A stretch of 64,000 bases of DNA from positions 211,660 to 275,659 of the forward strand of contig JNJK01000005.1 of the NCBI GenBank assembly GCA_000701625.1, read 5' to 3'. The notes beneath the pieces were generated by a model. It was given only the letters and a program-made list of their open reading frames with translations. It searched no databases and was not told the DNA's origin. Made by a program: the position numbers and the translations under genes. Source of the stretch: Lachnospiraceae bacterium MC2017. Its GTDB lineage: Bacteria; Bacillota; Clostridia; Lachnospirales; Lachnospiraceae. Below are positions 42,244 to 50,265 of the stretch, in pieces. Position 1 is the first letter of the stretch, and every line of letters starts with the position of its first letter.

Positions 42244-43269
42244 ATGACAGACATTAATAACGAAGAAGTAATAGAGTTTTCAGATCAGGACGGAACCGTC
42301 CCCAAAGATTTGATATACGATGAAGTTAAACGCCTCCTGGAAGCCTGGGATACAGCCTTTCAGGAAGATCCCGAGGATAGTTACATATCACGCATTATAT
42401 ACGAAGAAAAACTTCCGGATCTCATTGATAGTGTCGCTGTTATCATGGTATTCCGTGATGAACTCATGCAGGTAGCTACAAAATATCAGCAATCCGTTCC
42501 GGTTTCAAAATCCGCTGATATTCTTAACTACATGAATTACATTAACTCACGACTTGAATATGGAGCTTTCACATTGATCGATGATCACATAACCTTCCGC
42601 ACGCATCTTTCATACGATGATATGACAAGAGTGTCTATGGCTACTCTTTCTAATACGATCCAAAAGGGCATCGACAGTTTCTATGATTACGGTGATGGTT
42701 TTGCCCGTATCCTGCGCGGCGATACGACTTCAGTGGAAGAAAACCTAAATGCGCTTAATTTTACACTGCTGTCCACTGTCACGGATTATATAGCTGACGA
42801 GGATTTCGAAGAGTACGACGTTCATCATGTGCTTCAGCAGGAATGGCTACCTACTCTCTTCTATAACCTGGAATACACCCGCGACCTCCTTGAAATATTG
42901 GATAAGAATGGTGCAAATTTTCTTTCTTCCGCTCTTCACGGAGCATATGACGAGCTAGAAATAGATGCAGATGATGTGCAGTATGATGTTTCAAAAAATG
43001 TATCAGCCGACGGGATCACCCACTTTCGAATCACTCTGCCTGAAACCGATGAAGATGATCTTTGCTTAGAAATACACCTGCTCTGCACTGAGGATCTCGC
43101 TCTCAGGCAGTACTTTATGATCGTGTACGACGAAACTGAAAACCGCTACGTCATCGCATCCCTGCTGCCCGATCCGGATGATATGGTCTATTACAGCAAA
43201 GCAGACGATGATCCTGCGTTAAATGCCTCCGCTATAGAAGATCTTTTCCACTCCGAAAACGGTATATAA
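42244..43269 (+). CDS. Acidic cytoplasmic protein of unknown function
   Basis: The ATG at 42244 follows GGAGG by five bases, giving 341 residues. The protein is strongly acidic, has no membrane segment, and looks like helices in the first two-thirds and an alpha/beta region at the end (HFRITLPETDEDDLCLEIHLL, YFMIVYDETENRYVIASLLPDPDD). I recognise no family. It is read in the same direction as the regulator gene, 18 bases after its stop, so the two may be co-transcribed, and it ends at a strong terminator. A role in the regulated pathway is possible but not shown. Confidence 0.65.
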   Translation: MTDINNEEVIEFSDQDGTVPKDLIYDEVKRLLEAWDTAFQEDPEDSYISRIIYEEKLPDLIDSVAVIMVFRDELMQVATKYQQSVPVSKSADILNYMNYINSRLEYGAFTLIDDHITFRTHLSYDDMTRVSMATLSNTIQKGIDSFYDYGDGFARILRGDTTSVEENLNALNFTLLSTVTDYIADEDFEEYDVHHVLQQEWLPTLFYNLEYTRDLLEILDKNGANFLSSALHGAYDELEIDADDVQYDVSKNVSADGITHFRITLPETDEDDLCLEIHLLCTEDLALRQYFMIVYDETENRYVIASLLPDPDDMVYYSKADDDPALNASAIEDLFHSENGI

Positions 43270-43292
43270 TGTACCTTTTCTCATAATACAAG

Positions 43293-43337
43293 AACGGCCG
43301 AAAACGTTAATTTTATAACGTTTTCGGCCGCTTTTTG
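43293..43337 (+). terminator. Strong intrinsic terminator
   Basis: CGGCCGAAAACGTTA pairs perfectly with TAACGTTTTCGGCCG and is followed by CTTTTTG on the plus strand. Confidence 0.93.
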
Positions 43338-43456
43338 TACAATATGATAAACAATCGAAAAAGATATTGTACACATTATACAAGCATGGTAATATCCATT
43401 TCCAGAGAAACAAAACGCATATTAAATAACAAAATCGTATTCGGAGGTACAATTAA

Positions 43457-43816
43457 ATGGCTAAGGTTTTAATCGTAGATGATGCTGCTTTCATGAGAAT
43501 GATGATCAAAGATTGCATCACCAGCGGTGGCCACGAGGTAGTAGGAGAAGCTGTAAACGGAAAAGACGCTGTTGATAAATTCACCACATTAAAACCCGAT
43601 ATCGTAACAATGGATATCACAATGCCGGAAATGGATGGCATCCAGGCTCTCAAGGCGATCAAAGCTCAGGATCCCAATTCAAAGGTTGTTATGTGTTCTG
43701 CTATGGGACAGCAGGCAATGGTTGTAGAGGCGATCAAGAACGGCGCAAAGGACTTCATCGTAAAGCCTTTTGAAAAGGACAAAGTTCTTGCTGCTATCGC
43801 AAAGCTTGCAGGCTGA
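43457..43816 (+). CDS. cheY: CheY-type response regulator
   Basis: A single receiver domain of 119 residues with no output domain. The acidic pocket is VDDAAF (Asp 8-9), the phosphorylated Asp is in VTMDITMPEMDG (about residue 53), and VVMCSAMGQ and FIVKPFEKDK supply the Ser/Thr and Lys. GGAGG precedes the ATG. CheY proteins of this type carry signals from CheA to the flagellar motor in Firmicutes. No other chemotaxis gene adjoins it, but a chemoreceptor lies 12 kb to the left, so the cell is probably motile. A stand-alone receiver with another partner is the alternative. Confidence 0.88.
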   Translation: MAKVLIVDDAAFMRMMIKDCITSGGHEVVGEAVNGKDAVDKFTTLKPDIVTMDITMPEMDGIQALKAIKAQDPNSKVVMCSAMGQQAMVVEAIKNGAKDFIVKPFEKDKVLAAIAKLAG

Positions 43817-43837
43817 TAAAACTCTAAATAGTTTTTA

Positions 43838-43867
43838 AAGCGCATCCGTAAGGGTGCGCTTATATAT
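43838..43867 (+). terminator. Terminator between cheY and hypB
   Basis: AAGCGCA pairs with TGCGCTT, followed by ATATATTTTTT on the plus strand. It overlaps the stop codon of the convergent hypB gene. Confidence 0.75.
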
Positions 43868-44525
43868 TTTTTCGTTCCTCTAGTATCCACTCTATGACAC
43901 GTTCTATGCCTTCACCTGTTTTCGCACTTACAGGGATCACAACGGCCTCAGGATTTAAGCTCTTTATCCGTTTCTCAGCGAGTTTTACATCAAATTCAAA
44001 ATAATCCAGTGTATCTATCTTATTAATGATGACCAGATCTGACACGCTGAACATAAGCGGATATTTCAGAGGTTTATCATCTCCCTCCGGAACACTCAGG
44101 AGCATGATGTTTTTATGCGCTCCTGTGTCAAATTCCGCAGGACATACAAGATTTCCGATGTTTTCCAGGATCAGCAGATCAAGTCCCTCTGTGTCGTATT
44201 CCTGCAAAGCTCTTGAAACCATATCCGCATCAATATGGCATAGTCCCCCATTGTGGATTTGGATAGACTCGACTCCGGTAGCATCGGCAACTTTCTGTGC
44301 ATCAAGACTGGTTTCTATATCAACGTCCATTTCACCGATTTTAAATTTATCCTTCATCCGATTAATCAAGCTGATCAAAAACGTAGTCTTTCCACTCCCG
44401 GGTGCTGACATCACATTCATAAAAAATGTTTTCTGATCTGTAAGTTTTACCCTTATTTCTTCTGCAGTCTTATCATTATCAGCAAAAACACTCTCGTTTA
44501 TTTCAATAACCTTTACTTCGCTCAT
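43860..44525 (-). CDS. hypB: HypB-type nickel GTPase (copy 1)
   Basis: The ATG at 44525 gives 221 residues; a GTG six codons earlier is possible. The SIMIBI GTPase motifs are complete: MSAPGSGKTTFL (P-loop, about 39-50), VDIETSLDAQ, ENIGNLVCPAEFDTGA (about 122-137, with the metal-binding Cys) and INKIDTLD. HypB, with HypA, puts nickel into [NiFe]-hydrogenase. No hypA, hypC-F or hydrogenase gene is in the window. A second hypB lies just upstream, 34 bases away, at about 50 % identity by eye. The N terminus lacks the His-rich nickel store of some HypB. Its client enzyme is unknown. Confidence 0.88.
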   Translation of the reverse strand: MSEVKVIEINESVFADNDKTAEEIRVKLTDQKTFFMNVMSAPGSGKTTFLISLINRMKDKFKIGEMDVDIETSLDAQKVADATGVESIQIHNGGLCHIDADMVSRALQEYDTEGLDLLILENIGNLVCPAEFDTGAHKNIMLLSVPEGDDKPLKYPLMFSVSDLVIINKIDTLDYFEFDVKLAEKRIKSLNPEAVVIPVSAKTGEGIERVIEWILEERKNI

Positions 44526-44559
44526 AACCTCATACCATTCCACTCATTTTCATTATTGT

Positions 44560-45234
44560 TCACTCGCTATCTGTATACTGTAACGTCTTTTCTACCAGAT
44601 ACTCCGCAAGTTCTTCTACTCCCTCTCCTGTCTTTGCAGAAATATAAAAGATCTTTATATCCGGATTTTCTACTCTTGCGTATTGCTCAACCTTGCTCTT
44701 ATCAAAATCAAAAACAGGGAGCGTATCTATTTTATTTATCACAAGTATATCTGAAACCTGATATATAAGCGGATATTTGGCAGGCTTATCATCCCCCTCA
44801 GGAACAGAAAGAATGGTCATATTTACCGACGCCCCTGTATCAAATTCTGCAGGGCATACCAGATTTCCGATATTCTCAAGTACCACGAGATCCAGATCAT
44901 CTCTGTCAAAAGCACGCAATCCCTGTCTCGTCATATCCGCATCAAGGTGACACATACCTCCTGTATGAAGCTGGATAGATGGGATTCCTGCATCGATAAG
45001 GGTATTTGCATCCACATCAGAGTCAATATCTGCCTCCATAACGCCCCATTTAATATGGTTGTCAAAATACTGTTTTAACGCAAGAAGTGTACTTGTCTTT
45101 CCGCTTCCGGGGCTCGACATGAGATTTATCAGGCATATCTTTTTGTTCTTTAGTTCCTGACGCAACACCTCAGCATCAGCATCGTTATTCTCAAGTATAG
45201 TTTCTTTTAGTTCAATTATCTTAGCTTTATCCAT
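44560..45234 (-). CDS. hypB: HypB-type nickel GTPase (copy 2)
   Basis: This 224-residue paralogue has MSSPGSGKTSTL (P-loop), EADIDSDVDANTL, HTGGMCHLDADM, ENIGNLVCPAEFDTGA and INKIDTLP, so it is catalytically complete. It starts two bases after the barstar stop codon, which puts it in one transcript with the barnase and barstar genes. Tandem hypB genes may form a heterodimer or serve two nickel enzymes; HypB proteins dimerise through a shared metal site. Without hypA or a nickel enzyme nearby the role is not settled. Confidence 0.88.
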   Translation of the reverse strand: MDKAKIIELKETILENNDADAEVLRQELKNKKICLINLMSSPGSGKTSTLLALKQYFDNHIKWGVMEADIDSDVDANTLIDAGIPSIQLHTGGMCHLDADMTRQGLRAFDRDDLDLVVLENIGNLVCPAEFDTGASVNMTILSVPEGDDKPAKYPLIYQVSDILVINKIDTLPVFDFDKSKVEQYARVENPDIKIFYISAKTGEGVEELAEYLVEKTLQYTDSE

Positions 45235-45236
45235 TG

Positions 45237-45533
45237 TTACAAATCACTTTCTGATGTTACTTTATCCCGAAAAATGAATATACAAAGATGCCTGTTTTCG
45301 CTTTCTGCATGTTCACAGACTCTGTTTACACGTTTTAAATATCCAAAAATCTCACTGTGTTCATCCGGTTCATATATGCCTATGCAGACATCCTCTGTTA
45401 TATCGGTAAGACAATCATGCAGCGAGTCCAGATTTCTTCCGTAATACTCCGGAAACTCCAGCGCACTTTCAAGCATATCATGTATATCATCTTTATTCTC
45501 TGAATTTCTGAAATCCAAAACAATTTTTTTCAT
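45237..45533 (-). CDS. Barstar family ribonuclease inhibitor
   Basis: The 98-residue protein matches the barstar fold: KKIVLDFRNSENKDDIHDMLESALEFPEYYGRNLDSLHDCLTDI has the inhibitor helix whose Tyr, Trp/Asn and Asp residues plug the barnase active site (YYGRNLDSLHDCL, about residues 30-42). It follows AGAGGG. The gene before it encodes a secreted barnase, so the barstar protects the producing cell from its own enzyme and acts as an immunity protein against related strains. The length (90-100) is normal. Confidence 0.92.
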   Translation of the reverse strand: MKKIVLDFRNSENKDDIHDMLESALEFPEYYGRNLDSLHDCLTDITEDVCIGIYEPDEHSEIFGYLKRVNRVCEHAESENRHLCIFIFRDKVTSESDL

Positions 45534-45559
45534 ACAAAACCCTCTAAACTTTTGACTTT

Positions 45560-46192
45560 CTAATATAGCTGTTCAAAGCTTTCGTAATGATCTTCAGTAT
45601 AGTATATCAAGCCGTCATCCGAAAAAACGATCCTTTTGGCATTACGCCTGCCGCCGTTATAATCGATATCACATTCATGATAGTCACGCCCTTTCTTCTC
45701 CGGAAGCAATCCCTCATAATTTCCAAAATAACTTCCGCCGATGCTTTTCCCAGGCGCAACGTCCCACAGATTTCCTTCTTTATTGTTCCACCCGAGGGCT
45801 TCCGCTTCTTTCTTAGTTATATAATTGTCCGGCAGATGATCATACAAATGTATATAGAGCGCAACTTCATCCTTTGATGTGTATTCACCATCTTCCGTTA
45901 CAGAAACCTTATCACTCTCCGTTTCTTCTGATGATAATGCCTCTGTTTCAGATAACGATTCATCCGTTTCAGATGTCGATCCGTCACTGTCCGATATCTC
46001 TTCTGTTTCAGATGATGATGCTTCTTCACGCACTTCCCTGTAATCGTCTGTAGCTGCTTCTTCAGTACTTTCCAGCACTTCCGCAGCATATCTCGCTACC
46101 TCCAGAGCTGTATCGCTCCTGCATGCCGACGCAGAAAGTGCCAACATGATCACCAACTGAAATACAGCCAGTTTCTTTATAATCTTTTTCAT
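45560..46192 (-). CDS. Secreted barnase family ribonuclease
   Basis: The 210-residue protein has a signal peptide ending near LSASAC (residue 24), possibly a lipoprotein site, then a Ser/Glu/Thr-rich linker (about 25-105) and a barnase domain (about 106-210). Active residues of barnase are kept: Lys in LPDNYITKKEA, Glu in HECDIDY, Arg in RRNAKRIVF and His in TEDHYESF; GNLWDVAPGKSIGG is the family signature. It cuts RNA outside the cell or in rival cells. Barnase of B. amyloliquefaciens lacks this long linker, so this one may be displayed on the surface. The barstar gene follows by 26 bases. Confidence 0.93.
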   Translation of the reverse strand: MKKIIKKLAVFQLVIMLALSASACRSDTALEVARYAAEVLESTEEAATDDYREVREEASSSETEEISDSDGSTSETDESLSETEALSSEETESDKVSVTEDGEYTSKDEVALYIHLYDHLPDNYITKKEAEALGWNNKEGNLWDVAPGKSIGGSYFGNYEGLLPEKKGRDYHECDIDYNGGRRNAKRIVFSDDGLIYYTEDHYESFEQLY

Positions 46193-46290
46193 TATTATCT
46201 CCTCTTCTCTAAATTTTAATCGCCTTCAACGATTGCGATTTTGCTATAGTATCCCACATACGACATTTTTTTGCCACTATACACTATGTA

Positions 46291-46326
46291 AAAAAGCCCT
46301 CCGGACTTTTTATCCGGAAGGCTTTA
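46291..46326 (-). terminator. Terminator of pta
   Basis: GCCTTCCGGA pairs with TCCGGAGGGC around TAAAAAG with one mismatch, followed on the minus strand by TTTTTTAC. Confidence 0.9.
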
Positions 46327-46346
46327 TCATGTATATAAAGATTTAC

Positions 46347-47330
46347 TTATGCAAGTGATGCTGTGATGATAGCCATTGAGTAAACCTCAAGAGCATTACA
46401 TCCACGGGAAAGATCGTTGATCGGAGCGTTAAGTCCGAGAAGGATCGGTCCGTATGCCTCGAAATTGCCCATACGCTGAGCAATCTTATAACCTAAGTTA
46501 CCTGCATTTACATCAGGGAAGATAAATGTATTTGCATGTCCTGCAACCGGTGAACCCGGAGCCTTCTGACGTGCAACACGAGGTGAAACAGCTGCATCAA
46601 ACTGAAGCTCGCCATCAATCGGGATCTCAGGATACTTTGCCTGAGCCTTTGCAGTAGCATTCTGCATCTTTGTAACTGTAGGATCCTTTGCAGAGCCCTT
46701 TGTTGAGAATGAAAGGAAAGCAACCTTAGGATCAACGCCAAAACGACGAGCACACTCTACTGTCTCACCACAGATCTCAACGAGCTGATCTTCATCAGGA
46801 TTGATGTTGATAGCGCAGTCACCCATTGCAATTACTTCGTTCTCCCCTGTAGCTGAAGGACGTACGAGAATGAAACAGGATGATACAACACTGTTGCCCG
46901 GCTTTGTCTTAATGATCTGCAGCGCGGGTCTTACTGTATCAGCAGTTGAGTAAGTAGCACCTCCAAGGAGACAGTCTGCCTTACCCATCTTTACGAGCAT
47001 TGTACCAAAGTAATTTGTCTGGCCAAGAAGTTCTCTTGCCTTCTCCGGTGTCATACCCTTTGCCTTACGAAGCTCTACGAACTCATTAACCATCTCATCA
47101 AACTCTGCATAATTTGCAGGATCGATTATCTCTGCACCACGAATATTGTAACCTGCCTCTTCCGCAGACTTCTGGATAACAGCCTCGTTTCCAAGAAGGA
47201 TCGGCTTCAGGAAATTGCTTGCAAGCAGTCTGGATGCTGCCTCAAGAATTCTTGCATCCTCACCCTCAGTTAAAACGATCGTCTTCGGGTTTGCTCTGAG
47301 CTGATCGATCATTGTTCCAAATCCGTACAT
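46347..47330 (-). CDS. pta: Phosphate acetyltransferase
   Basis: The ATG at 47330 follows AGAGGA by eight bases and gives 327 residues, the usual length of the short Pta class. Motifs are IVLTEGEDARILEAASRLLA near the start, LVKMGKADCLLGGATYSTADTVRPALQIIKTKPG, and GDCAININPDEDQLVEI; SPRVARQKAPGSPVAGHANTFIFPDVNAGNLGYKIAQRM is the C-terminal signature. Pta converts acetyl-CoA and phosphate to acetyl phosphate, which acetate kinase uses to make ATP. No ackA adjoins it, which is unusual because the two genes are generally together. Its leader carries two small palindromes. Confidence 0.94.
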   Translation of the reverse strand: MYGFGTMIDQLRANPKTIVLTEGEDARILEAASRLLASNFLKPILLGNEAVIQKSAEEAGYNIRGAEIIDPANYAEFDEMVNEFVELRKAKGMTPEKARELLGQTNYFGTMLVKMGKADCLLGGATYSTADTVRPALQIIKTKPGNSVVSSCFILVRPSATGENEVIAMGDCAININPDEDQLVEICGETVECARRFGVDPKVAFLSFSTKGSAKDPTVTKMQNATAKAQAKYPEIPIDGELQFDAAVSPRVARQKAPGSPVAGHANTFIFPDVNAGNLGYKIAQRMGNFEAYGPILLGLNAPINDLSRGCNALEVYSMAIITASLA

Positions 47331-47837
47331 AATAATAGTCCTCTTTTCTCTACCGTAAACGGTAGTTAAAATTTTTGATGGGTTACGTATCACTGCCGAT
47401 CACTCTGATCGGTAAAATCTCGTTAAGCCATTCATATTAAATTTTACATGTGAAAAATTTAACGTCTTGTATTTTTTTAAATACAATCTTAAAAATTGCA
47501 CATATTTTTATAAAAAAGAGTCTTATTGTTAAAATTTTATCACAATACACCATATTTTCAAGCTTTTGATCACTATAAAAATGTACTATTACACATTAAA
47601 AATTATGTTAAATCATTAACACTTTATCCAATTAAATCATCAGAGTGAATTTGAATGCTCCATTTGCGTCTGAACTGTAAATACGCATGAAACCCGTGAA
47701 CTATAATCCTAAAGAGTCTAATTTATCAAAGCTAACATTTATAATGTGTGGTATGATGACAGGGTCAAAAAGAGTAAAGAATCCCAATGCACATAGTGCA
47801 TTCCCCATTAATTAGAATCGGACAAACAGAGGAAAAA
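47331..47837. promoter_or_regulatory. Divergent promoter region between pta and the xre gene
   Basis: This AT-rich 507-base region holds several inverted repeats: CTACCGT-AA-ACGGTAG (47350-47365) close to pta, TGCCGATCA/TGATCGGTA (47397-47418), AAATTTT around ACATGTG (47440-47461), and TATGATGACAGGGTCAAAAAG (47752-47772), which resembles the end of the MITE-like element at 56391. A TATAATG lies at 47741. Which protein uses these sites cannot be told. Confidence 0.45.
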
Positions 47838-48068
47838 ATGAACAACAAACTGTTAAAGCAATTTGGTGAAACCGTTAGAACAAGCCGCGAAGCACATAAT
47901 CTTACTATAGAAGCTCTGTCAGAACAGCTAGAAATAGATGCAGACATACTCCGGTCTATCGAAGCAGGAACATATGATGCGCAATATGACACTTTTCTCC
48001 CACTGATTTGGGCTCTGGAAATAAAGGGTGCCGCATTGGACGCCCTTATCGAAGCAGAAAAAGAATAA
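47838..48068 (+). CDS. Small XRE-type helix-turn-helix regulator
   Basis: The ATG at 47838 follows AGAGGA by about five bases, giving 76 residues that are nearly all helix-turn-helix: FGETVRTSREAHNLTIEALSEQLEIDADILRSIEAGTYDAQYDTFLPLIWALEIKGAALDALI. Such proteins are repressors or antitoxin-like regulators. No toxin gene is adjacent; the divergent gene is pta and the convergent gene is an HPr-like protein. Whether it controls pta is a guess from position. Confidence 0.75.
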   Translation: MNNKLLKQFGETVRTSREAHNLTIEALSEQLEIDADILRSIEAGTYDAQYDTFLPLIWALEIKGAALDALIEAEKE

Positions 48069-48097
48069 GAGCAGTGCCTTTTTATCACACTGCTCTT
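48067..48097. terminator. Bidirectional terminator
   Basis: AAGAGCAGTG pairs with CACTGCTCTT around CCTTTTTATCA, between two convergent genes. The T-run is poor on both strands. Confidence 0.6.
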
Positions 48098-48130
48098 CGT
48101 TCATATCAACCCTTTGTACTCTATGTAGTT

Positions 48131-48391
48131 TTATACAGCCTTGCTAACGAGAAAATCTGACAGACCGTTTACTGCTTCCTCTTCATCGCTTCCCTCTGCG
48201 ATCACTTCCACATCCTGCCCTTTACCCATGCGAAGCGCCATCATTCCCATGATGCTTTTAGCGTTTACATTCTTTATTCCGGCTCTGATATGGATCACGC
48301 TGTCATAGTTACCTGCAAGCTGTACGATCTCTGAAACGACAGATGTTGACTCTTTTTCCCACTCACCCGTTGTGATCTTTCTACTTGTCAT
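48131..48391 (-). CDS. HPr-like protein without the phosphorylatable His15
   Basis: This 86-residue protein has the HPr fold and length. The regulatory Ser46 region is intact: VNAKSIMGMMALRMGKGQDVEVIAEGSDEEEAVNGLSDFL. At the active site the normal GIHARPA is replaced by a stretch with no His (WEKESTSVV, about residues 11-19), so it cannot carry phosphate for the PTS. Bacillus Crh also lacks His15 but keeps Ser46 for HPr kinase and works with CcpA. A similar regulatory role is inferred here. It is transcribed alone. Another PTS protein with a lost histidine lies at 18602-20227. Confidence 0.85.
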   Translation of the reverse strand: MTSRKITTGEWEKESTSVVSEIVQLAGNYDSVIHIRAGIKNVNAKSIMGMMALRMGKGQDVEVIAEGSDEEEAVNGLSDFLVSKAV

Positions 48392-48668
48392 ATACGCACC
48401 ACCCTTTACAAGCTTTGTACAAATACAAAAACAATTATAGTGATATTCTTTTCACAATTCAATGCATATTTTCGCATTTTCGCAAATTTTCTATACATAT
48501 TTTACAATCATCATTCGAATCTCCCTCAATAATCATCACATTTCGTTAATACGAGTTTTACCGTTCCCTTTTTAAGTACAGGCTCAAAAAGTGTGATATA
48601 ATGCTCAACGTGCATCAATTTTAGGAACAGCCATACTAGATTTTTCACCATAGAAAGAGTACCTAGCA
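48392..48668. other. AT-rich intergenic region with a likely promoter
   Basis: A divergent gap of 277 bases. TATAATG at 48596-48602 lies about 65 bases before the plus-strand gene and is a good -10 box. Nothing else is recognised. Confidence 0.4.
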
Positions 48669-49298
48669 ATGAACGAAATACCGGAAAATGCTTTCAAAAA
48701 CATGTCCTTAAACCAGAAGATCGAATATATATTTGATTATTACAAGTTTCATATAGGCGCTGTGCTGCTTGTAATTGCTATTATCATTTATATATTTCAT
48801 GGCATCATTACCCACAAAGATTCTGCAATAAATATAACTGTTTCGAACCTTTACCTTGATTCCGAAACCGAATCTCTTATCACCGATTCTTTTTTAAAAT
48901 CACAAAATATCGACACAAACAAAAACAAAGCAGAGATCTACAGTATCTCTGTCACCAAAGAGGATAATGCAGGCTCTGAATACACATACGCTTCACAGAT
49001 GAAGCTAATGACGATGACCACTGCTGAACAGATTGATGTCATCCTGATGGACAAAAACTCCTATGAACTTTTTTCATCAGAAGGGTATCTTTCAGATATG
49101 AAAGAATATGTAAGTGATGACGCTCTTTTCACCGATGGAAAGACCGATCACATAATACTTCCTGCTTCAAAATATTTTAGCGATAACGGTCCTAATGATA
49201 TCTATCTGGCCGTAGCCGGAAATACCCCGCATAAAGAACTTACTGCAGCATTTATCAAATATCTTCTGAGTTCAATAGCAGAGAATCCTGCTCAGTAA
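48669..49298 (+). CDS. Membrane-anchored extracytoplasmic protein of unknown function
   Basis: This 209-residue protein has a short cytoplasmic start (MSLNQKIEYIFDYYKFHIG) and one membrane helix (about 31-48). The outer domain of about 160 residues has AINITVSNLYLDSETESLITDSFL and QIDVILMDKNSYELFSSEGYLSDMKEYV, which recalls a fragment of an ABC substrate-binding fold. I recall similar small proteins in Lachnospiraceae with the KIEYIFDYYKFH start but know no function. There is no strong ribosome binding site. It is followed by a terminator shared with uppP. Confidence 0.65.
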   Translation: MNEIPENAFKNMSLNQKIEYIFDYYKFHIGAVLLVIAIIIYIFHGIITHKDSAINITVSNLYLDSETESLITDSFLKSQNIDTNKNKAEIYSISVTKEDNAGSEYTYASQMKLMTMTTAEQIDVILMDKNSYELFSSEGYLSDMKEYVSDDALFTDGKTDHIILPASKYFSDNGPNDIYLAVAGNTPHKELTAAFIKYLLSSIAENPAQ

Positions 49299-49308
49299 CC
49301 TAAAAATG

Positions 49309-49350
49309 AAAAGCGTTGTGAAACGAATGACAGTTTCACAACGCTTTTTT
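49309..49350. terminator. Bidirectional terminator
   Basis: AAAAGCGTTGTGAAAC pairs perfectly with GTTTCACAACGCTTTT around an eight-base loop, with T-runs on both strands. Confidence 0.92.
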
Positions 49351-49354
49351 AATC

Positions 49355-50191
49355 TTATTTAACTATCGCAAAATATCCTAAAACAACAATTCCAAGTGCA
49401 ATCCTATACCAGCCAAACGGCTTGAAATCATGCTTTCTGATATAGCTCATAAGGCATCTGATAACGAAAATAGATACTGCAAATGCAGATATCATTCCGA
49501 TAAGCAGGATCGCTGCCTCAGTACCTGTGAAATCAAATCCAAACTTCACTATCTTCAAAAGACTTGCGCCAAACATAACCGGGATTGCAAGGAAGAATGT
49601 GAACTGTGCTGCAACTGTCCTGGAAACGCCAAGGAGTAATGCCCCAACGATAGTAGCACCACTTCTCGATGTACCGGGTAGCAGTGCTGCTATAACCTGC
49701 CATGCACCGATTATCAGTGCAGTCTTAAAGGTGATCTCATCAAGTGAATTAATCTTACTTTCTTTACCCTTATTGCGTGTCTCAACAACGATAAACAAGA
49801 TACCGAAGAGTATCAACATCACAGCGACAACAAATCCGTTATAAAGATGCTCATCGATCCAGTCATCAAGCGGTAATCCCACGACTACAGCCGGAAGACA
49901 GGCTATGATGATCTTAACCCACAACATCCAGATATCCGGTCGGTTTATCTTTTTTTCAGCAATCGCTTTCTTTGATAAATCGAACGGGAATATCTGATTC
50001 CAATAAAGAACTACTACCGAAAGTATCGCACCAAGCTGTATCACAACGAGGAACATGTTCCAGAATTCTGCAGAAACATTCATCTTAACGAATTCATTTA
50101 AAAGGATCATGTGTCCTGTGGAACTTACCGGAAGCCACTCAGTGATACCCTCTACGATACCAAATAAAAGTGCTTTTATAAAATCCAGCAT
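49355..50191 (-). CDS. uppP: Undecaprenyl-diphosphatase (BacA type)
   Basis: The 278-residue membrane protein matches UppP: GIVEGITEWLPVSSTGHMIL (about 11-30) and the second motif LLPGTSRSGATIVGALLLGVSR (about 170-191) with the catalytic Glu, His and Arg. It removes a phosphate from undecaprenyl diphosphate outside or within the membrane so that the lipid carrier can be reused for peptidoglycan and wall polymers; it also gives bacitracin resistance. AGGA precedes the ATG. It follows proS on the same strand by about 75 bases with a small hairpin between them. Confidence 0.95.
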   Translation of the reverse strand: MLDFIKALLFGIVEGITEWLPVSSTGHMILLNEFVKMNVSAEFWNMFLVVIQLGAILSVVVLYWNQIFPFDLSKKAIAEKKINRPDIWMLWVKIIIACLPAVVVGLPLDDWIDEHLYNGFVVAVMLILFGILFIVVETRNKGKESKINSLDEITFKTALIIGAWQVIAALLPGTSRSGATIVGALLLGVSRTVAAQFTFFLAIPVMFGASLLKIVKFGFDFTGTEAAILLIGMISAFAVSIFVIRCLMSYIRKHDFKPFGWYRIALGIVVLGYFAIVK

Positions 50192-50224
50192 AACTATTCT
50201 ATTCCTGTCTTATACATATTTACA

Positions 50225-50250
50225 GCCGGTACTTTAACAAACAGTACCGA
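50225..50250 (-). terminator. Possible weak terminator between proS and uppP
   Basis: CGGTACTGTTTGTTAAAGTACCG forms a seven-base stem without a T-run. It may only reduce read-through into uppP. Confidence 0.35.
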
Positions 50251-50265
50251 CCGTAGTTTCTATTA

